DNA from: Fibrobacter sp.
GTDB taxonomy: Bacteria; Fibrobacterota; Fibrobacteria; Fibrobacterales; Fibrobacteraceae
Length of the DNA stretch: 64,000 bases
Assembly (NCBI GenBank): GCA_024399065.1
Contig: JAKSIB010000004.1
Coordinates: forward strand, 115,563 to 179,562
Direction of reading: 5' to 3'
Notes under the pieces: generated by a model
Database searches by the model: none
The model's input: only the letters and a program-made list of their open reading frames with translations
Told to the model about the DNA's origin: nothing
Made by a program: the position numbers and the translations under genes
Shown: positions 43,131 to 52,678 of the stretch, in pieces
How the letters are laid out: every line of letters begins with the position of its first letter
How positions within the stretch are numbered: the first letter of the stretch is position 1

Positions 43131-44381
43131 TCAGTCTACCTCTCCTTTCTTTGTGAAAAGAGGAATTATCCACCATAATTTACGCCTTTTCCCAATAAAC
43201 ATTTGGAACTTAGCAAATAGATAATACGCAATTGATTTGGGGTAAGAAAAATTGGTTAATTCTACATCATATTCAGGAGTCGTTAGGCCAATTGTTTTGG
43301 CGAATTTCAATACGCCTCCCACTCGCCCTTTCTTTTTGGGCGCAGATTGCTGGCATTTGACCAGCTCTTCTTCGCTAAGATCATCTAATTTTATGTATCC
43401 TGCATCGGCGGCGGATTCGAGAAGACCAATAAATTTTTGATTTCTGACAATCAGTGAATTAACACCAATTTTGTCATCCTTGTATTTTCCGTAATGTATA
43501 TCGCCGAAAGATACATCGGCTAGTTCTGAATAATGGTCTATGCAGAATTGACAACGATTGGGGATAAAGAAACTTCTTAGGGGATGATAGTAGAGCTGGA
43601 ATTCTTCTTTGTATTCTTTATCGGTTTTTGCAACTAACGAACCTAAGCATCCTTCGTCTCTATATTGGAAGTATGTCAGTTTTGCTTGCTCAATTTTTCT
43701 TTGTTTAAAGACGTATTCTGTTAAGTTGAATGTTCTGCCGCAAGAACAATATAGGCCAAATAAACCAAAGACTTTTTCGCGGAATTTTGCATCAAGCTTT
43801 TCGTACTTGCGAAAACCTTGTATTGCACAGGGGGATCCAACTATAATAACTTGGCCTTCTTGCTGCTTAATCTGCTTTATTATGCCTGAAAATGTTACTG
43901 GGCAATATTTTGAAGATCTTGCTTTGAAAAGCTCTTTAGAATCGTGCACCAAAACAGTCTTGTTTAAGAATGGTTGTGACATGTCATTTTCAGCAACCAC
44001 TGCGCCAGATATAATCTTGTTATCCAATAGGTATGCGATAAATGCGGTTAAAATTCCGCCGGATGCACCATGAAATCGTGTTTCGTAATCTAGCGCGTAA
44101 CCCGAGTATGATTTTTGGTACCATCCAATTAATTTGTGATAAGAACTCGATGTGCTTTCAAATTTTTCGCTACCAATTTTTTTCAACGGAATGCCAAGTC
44201 CAGGACAGGCGTTGCTACACCTATGGCAACCTTTACTATTATTGCAGGTGCTTTGGTCTATGATTGGACGATATTCTCCATTTACAACGGAAATTTTTAT
44301 GGAATTTGTGGGACATGCATCTGAACAAATTCCGCAACCAAGGCACAAGTTGCTTTTTACTGTTTGTGAAACGTTATTCAT
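43131..44381 (-). CDS. FrhB/FdhB-like iron-sulfur flavoprotein of polysaccharide loci, copy 1
   Basis: Start at ATG 44381 (MNNVSQTVKSNLCLGCGICS), overlapping the acyltransferase by 8 nt; 416 residues. Two 4Fe-4S motifs: C-LGC-GIC-SDAC and C-NNSKGC-HRC-SNAC. Then GASGGILTAFIAYLL, SPCAIQGFRKY and FGDIHYGKYKDDKIGVNSL, typical of the coenzyme F420 hydrogenase/dehydrogenase beta family (PF04422/PF04432). In glycan clusters it is thought to be a reductase partner of pyruvyltransferase-family enzymes; the reaction is not established. Confidence 0.85.
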   Translation of the reverse strand: MNNVSQTVKSNLCLGCGICSDACPTNSIKISVVNGEYRPIIDQSTCNNSKGCHRCSNACPGLGIPLKKIGSEKFESTSSSYHKLIGWYQKSYSGYALDYETRFHGASGGILTAFIAYLLDNKIISGAVVAENDMSQPFLNKTVLVHDSKELFKARSSKYCPVTFSGIIKQIKQQEGQVIIVGSPCAIQGFRKYEKLDAKFREKVFGLFGLYCSCGRTFNLTEYVFKQRKIEQAKLTYFQYRDEGCLGSLVAKTDKEYKEEFQLYYHPLRSFFIPNRCQFCIDHYSELADVSFGDIHYGKYKDDKIGVNSLIVRNQKFIGLLESAADAGYIKLDDLSEEELVKCQQSAPKKKGRVGGVLKFAKTIGLTTPEYDVELTNFSYPKSIAYYLFAKFQMFIGKRRKLWWIIPLFTKKGEVD

Positions 44382-44838
44382 GTGGTATACTCTTGATAAA
44401 CTTGGCGGGATTTCCTCCCCAAACTTCATAGGGAGGGATATCCTTGGTTACAATTGATCCTGCAGCAACAATAGAAAAATCACCGATATTGACTGAATTA
44501 CAGATGATAGTTCTTGCTCCAATAAACGCATTTCTACCTATGTGTACCGAACCAAAACGAAACCATGACCCCTTTTTTTTAGCGAAGTTGTTTGCAATCA
44601 AATAGTGGGTGTATATAATTGTTCCTTCAGTAATGTATGCATTTTCTTCTATTTCAATCAGGTCGGGACGAATTGTGTCCAAACTTACATCTTTACCAAC
44701 AAATCCAGTCTTCCCGAGAATTTTGACTCCAATAAATCGTAGGCATTTATATCGTAATCCCCCGCTCATGGGTATGAGTGCCAACAGTTTTAAGGACAAG
44801 TATTTTCTTACGCGTCCAAATGATTGAAATTTACGCAT
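44374..44838 (-). CDS. Hexapeptide-repeat acyltransferase
   Basis: 154 residues. Left-handed beta-helix repeats (VGKDVSLDTI, IGRNAFIGARTIICNSVNIG, DFSIVAAGSIVTKDIPPYEV) and the C-terminal WGGNPAKFIKSI of the LacA/WbbJ acetyltransferase family. Likely O-acetylates a sugar in the repeat unit. Overlaps the genes on both sides by 8 nt, so tightly coupled. Confidence 0.9.
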   Translation of the reverse strand: MRKFQSFGRVRKYLSLKLLALIPMSGGLRYKCLRFIGVKILGKTGFVGKDVSLDTIRPDLIEIEENAYITEGTIIYTHYLIANNFAKKKGSWFRFGSVHIGRNAFIGARTIICNSVNIGDFSIVAAGSIVTKDIPPYEVWGGNPAKFIKSIPHE

Positions 44839-46051
44839 GTGATATTACCGGTGTTGTTTTGGATTCGTTTTCGTTTAGTAAAGGCGCGAACATAAAAAGG
44901 ACTGCCGTAAGTGGTGAAAAAAACGTGGAGGTCGGAATGCTAGAAAATGTTTGTGTGATGATTATAAATAGGGTGTATGCGTAATAGCATTTATTTCCTT
45001 TGTTATTGGCGAGAATTTGTTTTATCCAATAGAAAAGTATACCTAGCATGATGATTATTCCAATGTAACCAAATTGTCCCATTATTGCTGGCCAGTAGTT
45101 GTCCAAGGCGAATTTGGGATCGTCAGGAGTGAATCCCCATCGTGTATCAAGTCCGTACTCACGGTATAAGTTTGAATAGAATTTTACTGCAACATCAGTC
45201 CCATAGGTGCCAAAACCGGACCCAATTGGAACAAATCGGTTCATTGTTTCCACACCATAATGTAACAATATTGCTCTCGGCATTTCTTCGTTATTGAAAT
45301 ATTTGTCGATTTGGTCTGCAGTTATAAAAAGACCCATCGCGGCAACAAATGCAATTGTCCAGAATTTGAGCTTGATAATTTTTTTCTTGTGTATAATGAT
45401 GTAGTACAAAAGTATATATACCAAAATAAACACAAATCCTCTTGAACGAAATGTTAGGAGCCATGACGTTAGGGTCATTATGATTATAAGTTTCGTAGTA
45501 GTACCTTTTTGAAAAAAACTCCTATACGCGGTAAGAAATAAAAGAATAACATAAAGGGAGTTGGCGAATCCACCGGCATTTCCATGATAGAATTTAAAAC
45601 AATAAAATCCAAATCGATAATCAGCAGACATTCCAATGTTAGTGAATAGACTGATTACTGCGCAAAGAAATGCTGCAAGAATATAGAGAGATGAAAGCTT
45701 TGCGATAGGCCTAATTATGCTGTATTTCTTTTGTAAAGATAAACTGCCTATATAGTGGTTTGACGCGACAAAAATGATAAATACTTTTGTGCATTGTAGA
45801 AAATCTAATCCGATAGGAAAAAGCGAAGTTTGGTAGCCGTGGGCATAGTTTCCGATTAGTCCAACTAAAAGTAAAACAAAACACAGTTTGAAAATTTTCT
45901 TTTCATAAAAGGAAAGCTTTTTATAGTTAACGACTATATATATGTACGAAATGATGCCTAACACTTCATCCACATACGAGATAAGGGGAATTTGGGTTAA
46001 AACTCCGCTGAATAAGAACCATAAGAAAATGAATATACAGAATGCTTTCAT
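44831..46051 (-). CDS. wzy: O-antigen/capsule polymerase (Wzy-like)
   Basis: 406 residues with about ten to eleven hydrophobic helices and a large periplasmic loop near residues 245-325 (RFVPIGSGFGTYGTDVAVKF, FTPDDPKFALDNYWPAIMGQFG), the common layout of Wzy polymerases. Sequence within this class is not conserved, so the call rests on topology plus location between glycosyltransferases and a Wzx-like flippase. Links repeat units at the periplasmic face. Confidence 0.75.
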   Translation of the reverse strand: MKAFCIFIFLWFLFSGVLTQIPLISYVDEVLGIISYIYIVVNYKKLSFYEKKIFKLCFVLLLVGLIGNYAHGYQTSLFPIGLDFLQCTKVFIIFVASNHYIGSLSLQKKYSIIRPIAKLSSLYILAAFLCAVISLFTNIGMSADYRFGFYCFKFYHGNAGGFANSLYVILLFLTAYRSFFQKGTTTKLIIIMTLTSWLLTFRSRGFVFILVYILLYYIIIHKKKIIKLKFWTIAFVAAMGLFITADQIDKYFNNEEMPRAILLHYGVETMNRFVPIGSGFGTYGTDVAVKFYSNLYREYGLDTRWGFTPDDPKFALDNYWPAIMGQFGYIGIIIMLGILFYWIKQILANNKGNKCYYAYTLFIIITQTFSSIPTSTFFSPLTAVLFMFAPLLNENESKTTPVISHA

Positions 46052-46060
46052 GTTTAGGCG

Positions 46061-47164
46061 CTATATGCTTGTCAAGCCAATTTCATATTTCTTTTGAATT
46101 TCTTCAATACTAATTTCATTTTGAATAAATTTTTCCAGGTTTTCTTTTATGTAAGAATCCTCTACTTTACCTTCAATTATTTTTGACATAATTGAAACCA
46201 TTTCGTCAACAGATTTGTTTTTGTGCAAAAAACCAGTGACTCCATCTTCAATATATTCCCGAAAACCTTCGTGATCCGAAGCGATGACTGGAACCCTGTA
46301 AAAGTAAGAAATTAAAAGAGGACCGCTTTGTGTTACGTCTAGATAAGGCAGTAATAGATAGTCGGTGTTTGCAAAAATCTGGGGGATTTCTTGATTTTCT
46401 ATTCTGCGAATATGTAAATCAAAGCAGTTGTTGTGCTTGATTTTTTTTGAAAGCTCTTCCCAGTACGAACATCCTCCGCAAATTTTGATTGAAAATTTGT
46501 CTGGATACGTTTCATATAGACGATTGCCTGCCTCTATAAGGTATTCTATACCCTTATTTTCTCGTATGCTGCCAAAAAAAAGAAATTGAATTTTTTCTTT
46601 TTGAGAAGACCTTTCTACAGGATTTCCAAAGCCCTTAAGATATAGTGGGGCATAAAAAGTACTTTTTCGTGGATATTTTTGGAGAAACAGTTTTTGTTGG
46701 GTTCTCGAGAAAAACTGGAAATGGTTTACCTTTTTAAAGATTATTCTTTTAATCAAAGAATAAATATTACGATTCTTTACTCCGACATGATCCATGAAAT
46801 CATGGCATGGATAAATAATTTTATTAGAATCATAGGTCGAACATAGCAAGAGTGGCCATAAATATGGTACACCAAGATAATTTACATAGCAAACGTCCGG
46901 ATTGCTCCTCTCAATCATTTTTATCAGTTTGAAAAAAACTTTAAATGAAGCGAAAGAACGAAGCCTTCCTGGTATATTCAGGACAATACCGTTAATTGAA
47001 TGTTTTTGGAATGTATCTAACAGTTCCGTCTCAGGAAACCAACAATCTTGCTGTCTAATGACTATCCATGTAATATCAAAATTTTCGTTTATTTTGGGAA
47101 CTATTGGTAAATCGACATCAATAAACGAAGATCCTGTTATCCAGAAAATTCTCTTTTGCTTCAT
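46061..47164 (-). CDS. GT4-type glycosyltransferase
   Basis: 367 residues. The C-terminal half carries FLFFGSIRENKGIEYLIEAG, YLLLPYLDVTQSGPLLISYF and VPVIASDHEGFREYIEDGVT, the retaining GT-B/GT4 pattern with the E-x7-E-like acidic pair. Probably adds one sugar of the repeat unit. Its ATG overlaps the stop of the gene before by one base, so it is co-translated with the pyruvyltransferase copy 2. Confidence 0.85.
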   Translation of the reverse strand: MKQKRIFWITGSSFIDVDLPIVPKINENFDITWIVIRQQDCWFPETELLDTFQKHSINGIVLNIPGRLRSFASFKVFFKLIKMIERSNPDVCYVNYLGVPYLWPLLLCSTYDSNKIIYPCHDFMDHVGVKNRNIYSLIKRIIFKKVNHFQFFSRTQQKLFLQKYPRKSTFYAPLYLKGFGNPVERSSQKEKIQFLFFGSIRENKGIEYLIEAGNRLYETYPDKFSIKICGGCSYWEELSKKIKHNNCFDLHIRRIENQEIPQIFANTDYLLLPYLDVTQSGPLLISYFYRVPVIASDHEGFREYIEDGVTGFLHKNKSVDEMVSIMSKIIEGKVEDSYIKENLEKFIQNEISIEEIQKKYEIGLTSI

Positions 47165-48285
47165 TATGGAGATTCCTCTTTTGATTTTGCAAAAATATTA
47201 CACAACTCCATCAAGGATTCCATTTTAAGTTTGTTGTATTTTGTGTAATCTATAGCTTGTTGTGCTATTTCATAGTTGTTATAATCAAAAACGATTCTGC
47301 TTTCTAAATCAAAAATAGAGAGTAGAGAATGTAACCTAGACGTTCCCCTTGCTTGATTACTGATAGAAAGGAATTTCTTGTTGAAAATCAGGGAGAACAC
47401 TGTTCCGTGAAAGCTGTCCGTAACGATGTAATCTGCGTGATAGAAAGCTCCGAGCCAACGTTCAACAGATGGTTGAATTCTTGATTCTGTTGGTGCGTTT
47501 GTGTTCCACTGTGCGTTTATAAAAAGAGGTTGCTTTTGAAGATCTTGAGATATCTTTTCTATAAATTTTCTCTTTTCATTATTATCGTCTAAAAGATAAC
47601 ATAAAATTTTGCCTTCAAATTCTTTCCCGCATTCATTGTTTATCAATTGAAGGTAGTCTTCCTTTTCCAATAACAACGTTGGGTCTAAAACATATTTTGC
47701 GTCACATTGCAAATGTTTTTTACATAGATGGACTCCGGATTTTTCTCGGATACCAATAAAATCAAATTTTTTTAGCAATTTCGAACATACTTGCGTTTCG
47801 GAAGGGGTATAATCCCATTCGTCAATTCCAAATGATGCTGCGTATGCAACACGTTTTACATTCCATTCCTTTGTGAATGAAAGATATGAATTTTGAATAT
47901 TTCGATTGTAGCTTCTTCTCCAGATTTGGTCGCTTCCAACTACGTAGGCTTCAAAGTCATGTTCCTTTATTTCTTGTAGGTTGCTGATGCATTGAGTATG
48001 TAAGTATCTATCTATGAATGGCTGTATATATTGACTTACGATAGGATATGACTCGTTGAAGTGTTTTTCTTCAAAAATTAGGATGGATTTTCTGAGAAAG
48101 AATTTTAAAACAAATCTTTTGATGTATGCCAGATAACGAATTTTCAGCGGAAGTTGTCGCTTCAACGGCTTATCTATTATTGTGATGCGGTGTCCCATTC
48201 GCTCCAAAACATGCTGCAAAGCGTAGGCTTGCAGTATGCCTCCGAAATTTAAGCGAGGGGGGATGGTTACTATTGCTATTCTCAT
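47164..48285 (-). CDS. Polysaccharide pyruvyl transferase family protein, copy 2
   Basis: 373 residues. RLNFGGILQAYALQHVLERM, VVGSDQIWRRSY, RVAYAASFGIDEW, VLDPTLLLEKEDYLQL and VTDSFHGTVFSLIF match PF04230, as in copy 1 (41941), from which it is clearly diverged. Lies 9 nt after an FrhB-like gene (48295), repeating the pairing seen at 41941-44381. Confidence 0.85.
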   Translation of the reverse strand: MRIAIVTIPPRLNFGGILQAYALQHVLERMGHRITIIDKPLKRQLPLKIRYLAYIKRFVLKFFLRKSILIFEEKHFNESYPIVSQYIQPFIDRYLHTQCISNLQEIKEHDFEAYVVGSDQIWRRSYNRNIQNSYLSFTKEWNVKRVAYAASFGIDEWDYTPSETQVCSKLLKKFDFIGIREKSGVHLCKKHLQCDAKYVLDPTLLLEKEDYLQLINNECGKEFEGKILCYLLDDNNEKRKFIEKISQDLQKQPLFINAQWNTNAPTESRIQPSVERWLGAFYHADYIVTDSFHGTVFSLIFNKKFLSISNQARGTSRLHSLLSIFDLESRIVFDYNNYEIAQQAIDYTKYNKLKMESLMELCNIFAKSKEESP

Positions 48286-48294
48286 ATTGGCTTT

Positions 48295-49452
48295 CTATCC
48301 GCAGAAAATTTTTCGCTTGATATTACCTAATGTGCGCCTTATTTGTTTGAGGAATGGGAGCTTTGTGTATTTTTTTAGCAAAACTGTTGTTTCGCCTTGA
48401 TTAGATGAAAATGCACTAAAAAAAACCTGTCGTTTCGGGTTGACTTTTATACCAGACTTCATTCCTTTACATAAAGGAATCGCTTTTGCAATTTCAACCT
48501 CTTTGTATGTTATTTTATCCCAATCAATTAGATTGAAACCATGATTTGAATTTATCACCATCATACTTGTTCCCTTGTCATCGCTGAATTCAGGAACTAT
48601 GTCTGTTATACCCCAAAAATCACCTAGAGAAATATCGCTGGCACTGCGTCCATTTTTGGCTGAACATTCGTAACATGAAGGCCTTAGAATCATGTCGGAT
48701 AGAAAAGCTTTCATATAAGGATTTTGACTATGATCTGAAGAAACGATTTTCTTCTTTCCATTCGTTTCGTATGTCACAGAAAAACGAAATCGGTCCCAAC
48801 CATTACTCTTGTCTCTGAATGAAATCTTATTTATGGAATTAGATGTGCCGAAGGTTTCCTTTATGTATTCCCCCCAAACCTTGGGGGATGGGCTGCCGTG
48901 ACATACAACTTCGCATGTCCAAAGATTTTCGTAATCTTTTTTTAGGTAATGCTTTAAGCCTGCAATTTGGCAAGGTGTTCCAGAGAACAGTACCTTTCGA
49001 TTTTCTTTTAGAAATGATTCGCACGCAGAAAAGGAGTTGCCGGTTCTTGATTGAACATACTTAGAACCTTGGAGTAGATGTAAATCCTCTACCTTTTCAA
49101 TGTAATCTATTATAACTTGCCAGTTCTCGTCGTATTTTGCACCAAAAACAACGCCCTGCTCTGATAGAATTTTTTCAGATAAAAGAGAAAATATTCCTCC
49201 GGAAGAACTTGACATGCGTACCTGTTCATTGTTATTTGAACAGGCGAAAATGTTTAGAGGCTTTTTTTCTTCATACGGATTTTGTATTGGACACGTTTTG
49301 TCGCAAAGTCCGCACATCACACATTTATCTGAGTCTACTTGAGGATAAAGAAATCCCTCTTCATCTCTAATCATAGATATGCAGTGCTTAGGACATTTTT
49401 GCTCACATGCTTGACATCCACTACAAAGCTTTTTGTCTTTAATTGTAATCAT
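48295..49452 (-). CDS. FrhB/FdhB-like iron-sulfur flavoprotein of polysaccharide loci, copy 2
   Basis: 385 residues. Two ferredoxin-type clusters at the N-terminus: CSGCQACEQKCPKHC and CVMCGLCDKTCP, then SSSGGIFSLLSEKIL, FSGTPCQIAGLKHYL, VCHGSPSPKVW and SDISLGDFWGI. Same family and likely role as copy 1. Start ATG 49452 overlaps the flippase stop by 4 nt (ATGA). Confidence 0.9.
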   Translation of the reverse strand: MITIKDKKLCSGCQACEQKCPKHCISMIRDEEGFLYPQVDSDKCVMCGLCDKTCPIQNPYEEKKPLNIFACSNNNEQVRMSSSSGGIFSLLSEKILSEQGVVFGAKYDENWQVIIDYIEKVEDLHLLQGSKYVQSRTGNSFSACESFLKENRKVLFSGTPCQIAGLKHYLKKDYENLWTCEVVCHGSPSPKVWGEYIKETFGTSNSINKISFRDKSNGWDRFRFSVTYETNGKKKIVSSDHSQNPYMKAFLSDMILRPSCYECSAKNGRSASDISLGDFWGITDIVPEFSDDKGTSMMVINSNHGFNLIDWDKITYKEVEIAKAIPLCKGMKSGIKVNPKRQVFFSAFSSNQGETTVLLKKYTKLPFLKQIRRTLGNIKRKIFCG

Positions 49453-50990
49453 TTATTGAAAAACCTTTGCTTTACACTGATTAGTTTAGTTAGAATGAAT
49501 TCTCGTTCTCCGTGGCTAAGTCCTAGTAGAACGCTGCACACAGTTGCGCTGCAAACGCTGGTAATGATTAGAACGATGGAATTAATCTCAGATTCGATAA
49601 TGAAATGTTTGATTGTAATTGGTAAAATAGATGAGGCTATTGCGACAAAAAAACAGCGAACGATAACTATTTTCAAAAAAGAATGAATTTTCAGATTGAT
49701 CATTGGTTTAACAATGAATAATCTTGTAACGAATGCAACACAGCAGATGATGAGGTGTACAACAAAGACCGACCAGGGGGGAGCGCCCATCTTTAGTACT
49801 ACGTAAGAAATAGGAACGATTGTCAGAAGAATTCCTCCGATAGCAGATTGATATTTCTTAACGTTTCCCGTTGCTGCTGCAGAAACCATCAATGAATTTG
49901 ATGAGGAATCAATAATCATTGTTATTATCATGATTTTTAAAAAGATTTCTGTATAATCGGGTACCGTTCCTAACCAAATTTTTAGAATAAACTGGGCTTC
50001 GAGAAGAATTGGTAGGCATAAGATAAGCAACAGCATGAACGTAAATTTGCTGCTTCGGTAAATTAAGTTGTGCATTTTATCTAGTTCATTAGTTGCGTAC
50101 GACTTTGTTATTTGGGGATTGAGCGCTAATTGGAAGTTGTATGAAAATTGAAAAATTGCATTTTGCACTTGGACAGAAATTGCCCTTGCCGCATTGACTG
50201 CTGGCGAGAAAAACATATTCAAAAGAATATTAAGACCTTGACCAAATAAAATGGAGGCGATGTTTCCCCATAGATTCCAACCTGCGAAAGAAAACATTTC
50301 TTTGAATAATTTTTTGTCCTTAATGAAGGAGTAGTTTGCTTCAACAAAATGTTTTTTACAATATGCAACATATACCATTCGAATAATGAATTGTATACAT
50401 GCAATAAGCAGTGCGTAACAAATGAGTTTGTCGGTGCCGAAATAAACCAACAGATAGACAATACCGAGTTTTAATGAGGCTTCAATAACTGATATGTATG
50501 CAAAAGCTGACATTTTTTCATGGGCGACAATGATGGCGTTGTACGGACTGCTCATCATTGAAATGACCATTGTTAGGATGCTCAGCTGATAAACCCACAT
50601 TGCTGCTGTTTCACGTTCTGTGGGAATAACCATTTTTTCTTTTAGGAACCATAAACCAATAGTTTCTGCCAGAATGACAACAAGTATAGCGATTAATAAA
50701 TGGATGTTGACGCTTGTGCTGAAAACTTTTTTTAATCTATCGAAATTTTCTTTCCCAAGTTCAAAGGTCATGTAGCGTTGAGACGAAGTGATCATTGCAC
50801 TATTCAAAAAACTGAACATAGTCACAATGCCACCGACAACGTTGTATATACCGAAGTCTTCTACGCCTAATGTTTGCAATACAACTCTACTTGCGTAGAG
50901 TTGTATTAACATTAGAAAAATCATACGGAAATAAAGGAGCAAAGTGTTCTTTGCTATCCGTTTGTTGTTCTGTTGCTCAACAGTGGACAT
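49449..50990 (-). CDS. wzx: Polysaccharide flippase (Wzx, MOP superfamily)
   Basis: 513 residues with about 12-14 TM helices. N-terminal NTLLLYFRMIFLMLIQLYAS and GVEDFGIYNVVGGIVTMFSF are typical of Wzx/RfbX-type MOP exporters, and the MSSPYNAIIVAHEKMSAFAY block is common in Bacteroidota and Fibrobacter relatives. Flips the lipid-linked repeat unit to the periplasm for Wzy. Coupled to the FrhB-like gene. Confidence 0.9.
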   Translation of the reverse strand: MSTVEQQNNKRIAKNTLLLYFRMIFLMLIQLYASRVVLQTLGVEDFGIYNVVGGIVTMFSFLNSAMITSSQRYMTFELGKENFDRLKKVFSTSVNIHLLIAILVVILAETIGLWFLKEKMVIPTERETAAMWVYQLSILTMVISMMSSPYNAIIVAHEKMSAFAYISVIEASLKLGIVYLLVYFGTDKLICYALLIACIQFIIRMVYVAYCKKHFVEANYSFIKDKKLFKEMFSFAGWNLWGNIASILFGQGLNILLNMFFSPAVNAARAISVQVQNAIFQFSYNFQLALNPQITKSYATNELDKMHNLIYRSSKFTFMLLLILCLPILLEAQFILKIWLGTVPDYTEIFLKIMIITMIIDSSSNSLMVSAAATGNVKKYQSAIGGILLTIVPISYVVLKMGAPPWSVFVVHLIICCVAFVTRLFIVKPMINLKIHSFLKIVIVRCFFVAIASSILPITIKHFIIESEINSIVLIITSVCSATVCSVLLGLSHGEREFILTKLISVKQRFFNK

Positions 50991-50999
50991 CGAAATGAT

Positions 51000-52166
51000 T
51001 TACTTAACCCACACCTTAGCATACTCCCCGGAAATAAATTCCCAGCTGTATGCGTCTGCGATGCGCTTGGTACTGGCTTCTGCCAGTGCCTTGATTTCGG
51101 TTTCGGTCATGGCGTCGGCCTTCTCGATGGTGTTGGCCAGGTCGCCTTGGGTCTTGTTCCAGTAGATGGCTGTGTCTTCGCCCACTTCCTTGTTGAACCC
51201 TACGTTCAGCAAAAGGTTCAAGTCGGAGCTTGCCAGGGCCTCTAGCAGGCTTGGGTTGGTACCGCCCACTTCGTGCCCATGGAAATATCCGTAGGCCTGT
51301 TCGCGGATTTTCATCAACAGTTCCTGGTCGTACACGGTGCCCACGAACTTGATACGGGGGTCCTTGTCAAAGCCGGTCTTTTTCTTGAGCTCGGTCAAGA
51401 ACGCTTCGTTTACGTTGGTGATCAGGGCAAAGCTCTTGGTGGTCTTGCTCAGCATGAACTCGCGGATCATGGTCTCGTAGTTGTTCTCGGGTACGAATCG
51501 ACCCACCACCAGGTAGTAGTCCTTGGCCTTAAGGTTCTTGTTGGCGAGCCACTGGGTAAACTTGGGGTCGTTGTCGGCCAGCTTGCTTCTGCGGATTTCT
51601 GCACCGTAGGCGATAAAGGTGGTGTTGGGGTTGAACTTGCCGTAAGACTTGTGGATGTACTTTTCGATGTTCTTGCTGTCGCACACCAACAGGTCTGCCT
51701 GCTTTACCATGAGGCACTCGGAGATTTTCCAGTACTTGCGCACGGGCAGGGGCCACTTGGCTCGGAGCCATTCATGGCCGTCGGGGTTCACATAGAACTT
51801 GCCGCCCAGGGCTTGGATCTGTTTCTTGAGCTTTGCCGTAAAGGGGCCGATTCTGCAGGCCAGGCAGTACACGATGGGGTGCTGGATGTTGTGCTCCCTG
51901 ATATAGCGGATGCTCTGCTTGATGGCCTCCACATCGTACACGATAGCCTGTGCGGGGCCGATGTTTGGCACCTTCACTGTAAAGCAGCGTGCATTGTGGT
52001 ATTCGAACTCACCGTTCTTGTCGCCCTTGCAGGCTACATGGTACTTGAATCTGGGGTCGTTCTGGTGGTATTCTGTCAGTTTGTCTACGAAAGTCTCGTA
52101 TCCACCGTATGCGCCGGGTATGCCCTTGCTGCCTACGATGAAAATATGCTGAACATCTTCCATCAT
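51000..52166 (-). CDS. Rhamnosyltransferase-like GT4 (DUF1972/Cps2T-like)
   Basis: 388 residues (MMED; second Met equally likely). Opening HIFIVGSKGIPGAYGGYETF and CRIGPFTAKLKKQIQALGGK, VNPDGHEWLRAKWPLPVRKY and DLLVCDSKNIEKYI follow the PF09314 pattern of Cps2T-like beta-1,4-rhamnosyltransferases, then GT4 C-terminal HGHEVGGTNPSLLEAL. Fits the rmlC/rmlD genes at the other end of the locus. GC-richer than wzx and downstream genes. First gene of the long minus-strand operon. Confidence 0.85.
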   Translation of the reverse strand: MMEDVQHIFIVGSKGIPGAYGGYETFVDKLTEYHQNDPRFKYHVACKGDKNGEFEYHNARCFTVKVPNIGPAQAIVYDVEAIKQSIRYIREHNIQHPIVYCLACRIGPFTAKLKKQIQALGGKFYVNPDGHEWLRAKWPLPVRKYWKISECLMVKQADLLVCDSKNIEKYIHKSYGKFNPNTTFIAYGAEIRRSKLADNDPKFTQWLANKNLKAKDYYLVVGRFVPENNYETMIREFMLSKTTKSFALITNVNEAFLTELKKKTGFDKDPRIKFVGTVYDQELLMKIREQAYGYFHGHEVGGTNPSLLEALASSDLNLLLNVGFNKEVGEDTAIYWNKTQGDLANTIEKADAMTETEIKALAEASTKRIADAYSWEFISGEYAKVWVK

Positions 52167-52678
52167 AGCCCCTTACCCAAGTTCCTTAAACTTAACAACC
52201 AACATCCTTGTTCCCATCCTTCTTGTTTGTAACAATTTTGTACGCAAATTTAACAATTCTTTACAAGTGCTACAACCCTGAAAAGCTGTACATGTGATGT
52301 AAATCGTGTACAAATTAAGGGGATGGGGGAGCTGGACCGTCCGTTTTTAAGGCGGCGACCGCCCGCCGACCTTAAGTAAGTTGGCCCACGGAAAGAAAAA
52401 CGGCACTTTTGTGCCGATTTTGATGCTGTGCCGTCGCCCCGGGGCCGCCATAAAAAAAGAGATCCCATGACGGATAGAAAAAACTTTGAATGATGTCAAT
52501 TTTTGGCATACCTTTGTGTCTATTTTTTTTGACGAGAAAAACAAACAAAAAAGGTTGGTTGCCGATACTTGAACTTTGTCAACAGTTGTTTGCAAAATGA
52601 AAAAAATGACGAAAAATGCTGTTATTTATGTGATGATTACACCAGCATTTACTATCTTCCTGGATGAAGAGGTCTTGA
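52167..52678. other. Divergent intergenic region between the polysaccharide operon and the ATPase-nuclease pair
   Basis: No supported gene. Contains repeat pieces shared with other Rpn-linked repeats: GTGCCGTCGCCCCGGGGCCG followed by CCATAA (about 52430-52453, also at 55022-55047), and an inverted copy of the TTTTGCAAACA..TTGACA motif (TGTCAACAGTTGTTTGCAAAA at 52577). AT-rich sequence 52480-52640 probably holds the promoter of the 52679 gene. Confidence 0.55.

Noticed and set aside
52250..52480. Minus-strand ORFs over the repeat block
   Set aside because: They translate GC-rich repeat DNA that also occurs elsewhere, with no SD.
52167..52678. JUMPStart/ops element before the polysaccharide operon
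   Set aside because: No GGCGGTAGC-type ops core seen on either strand in this gap.
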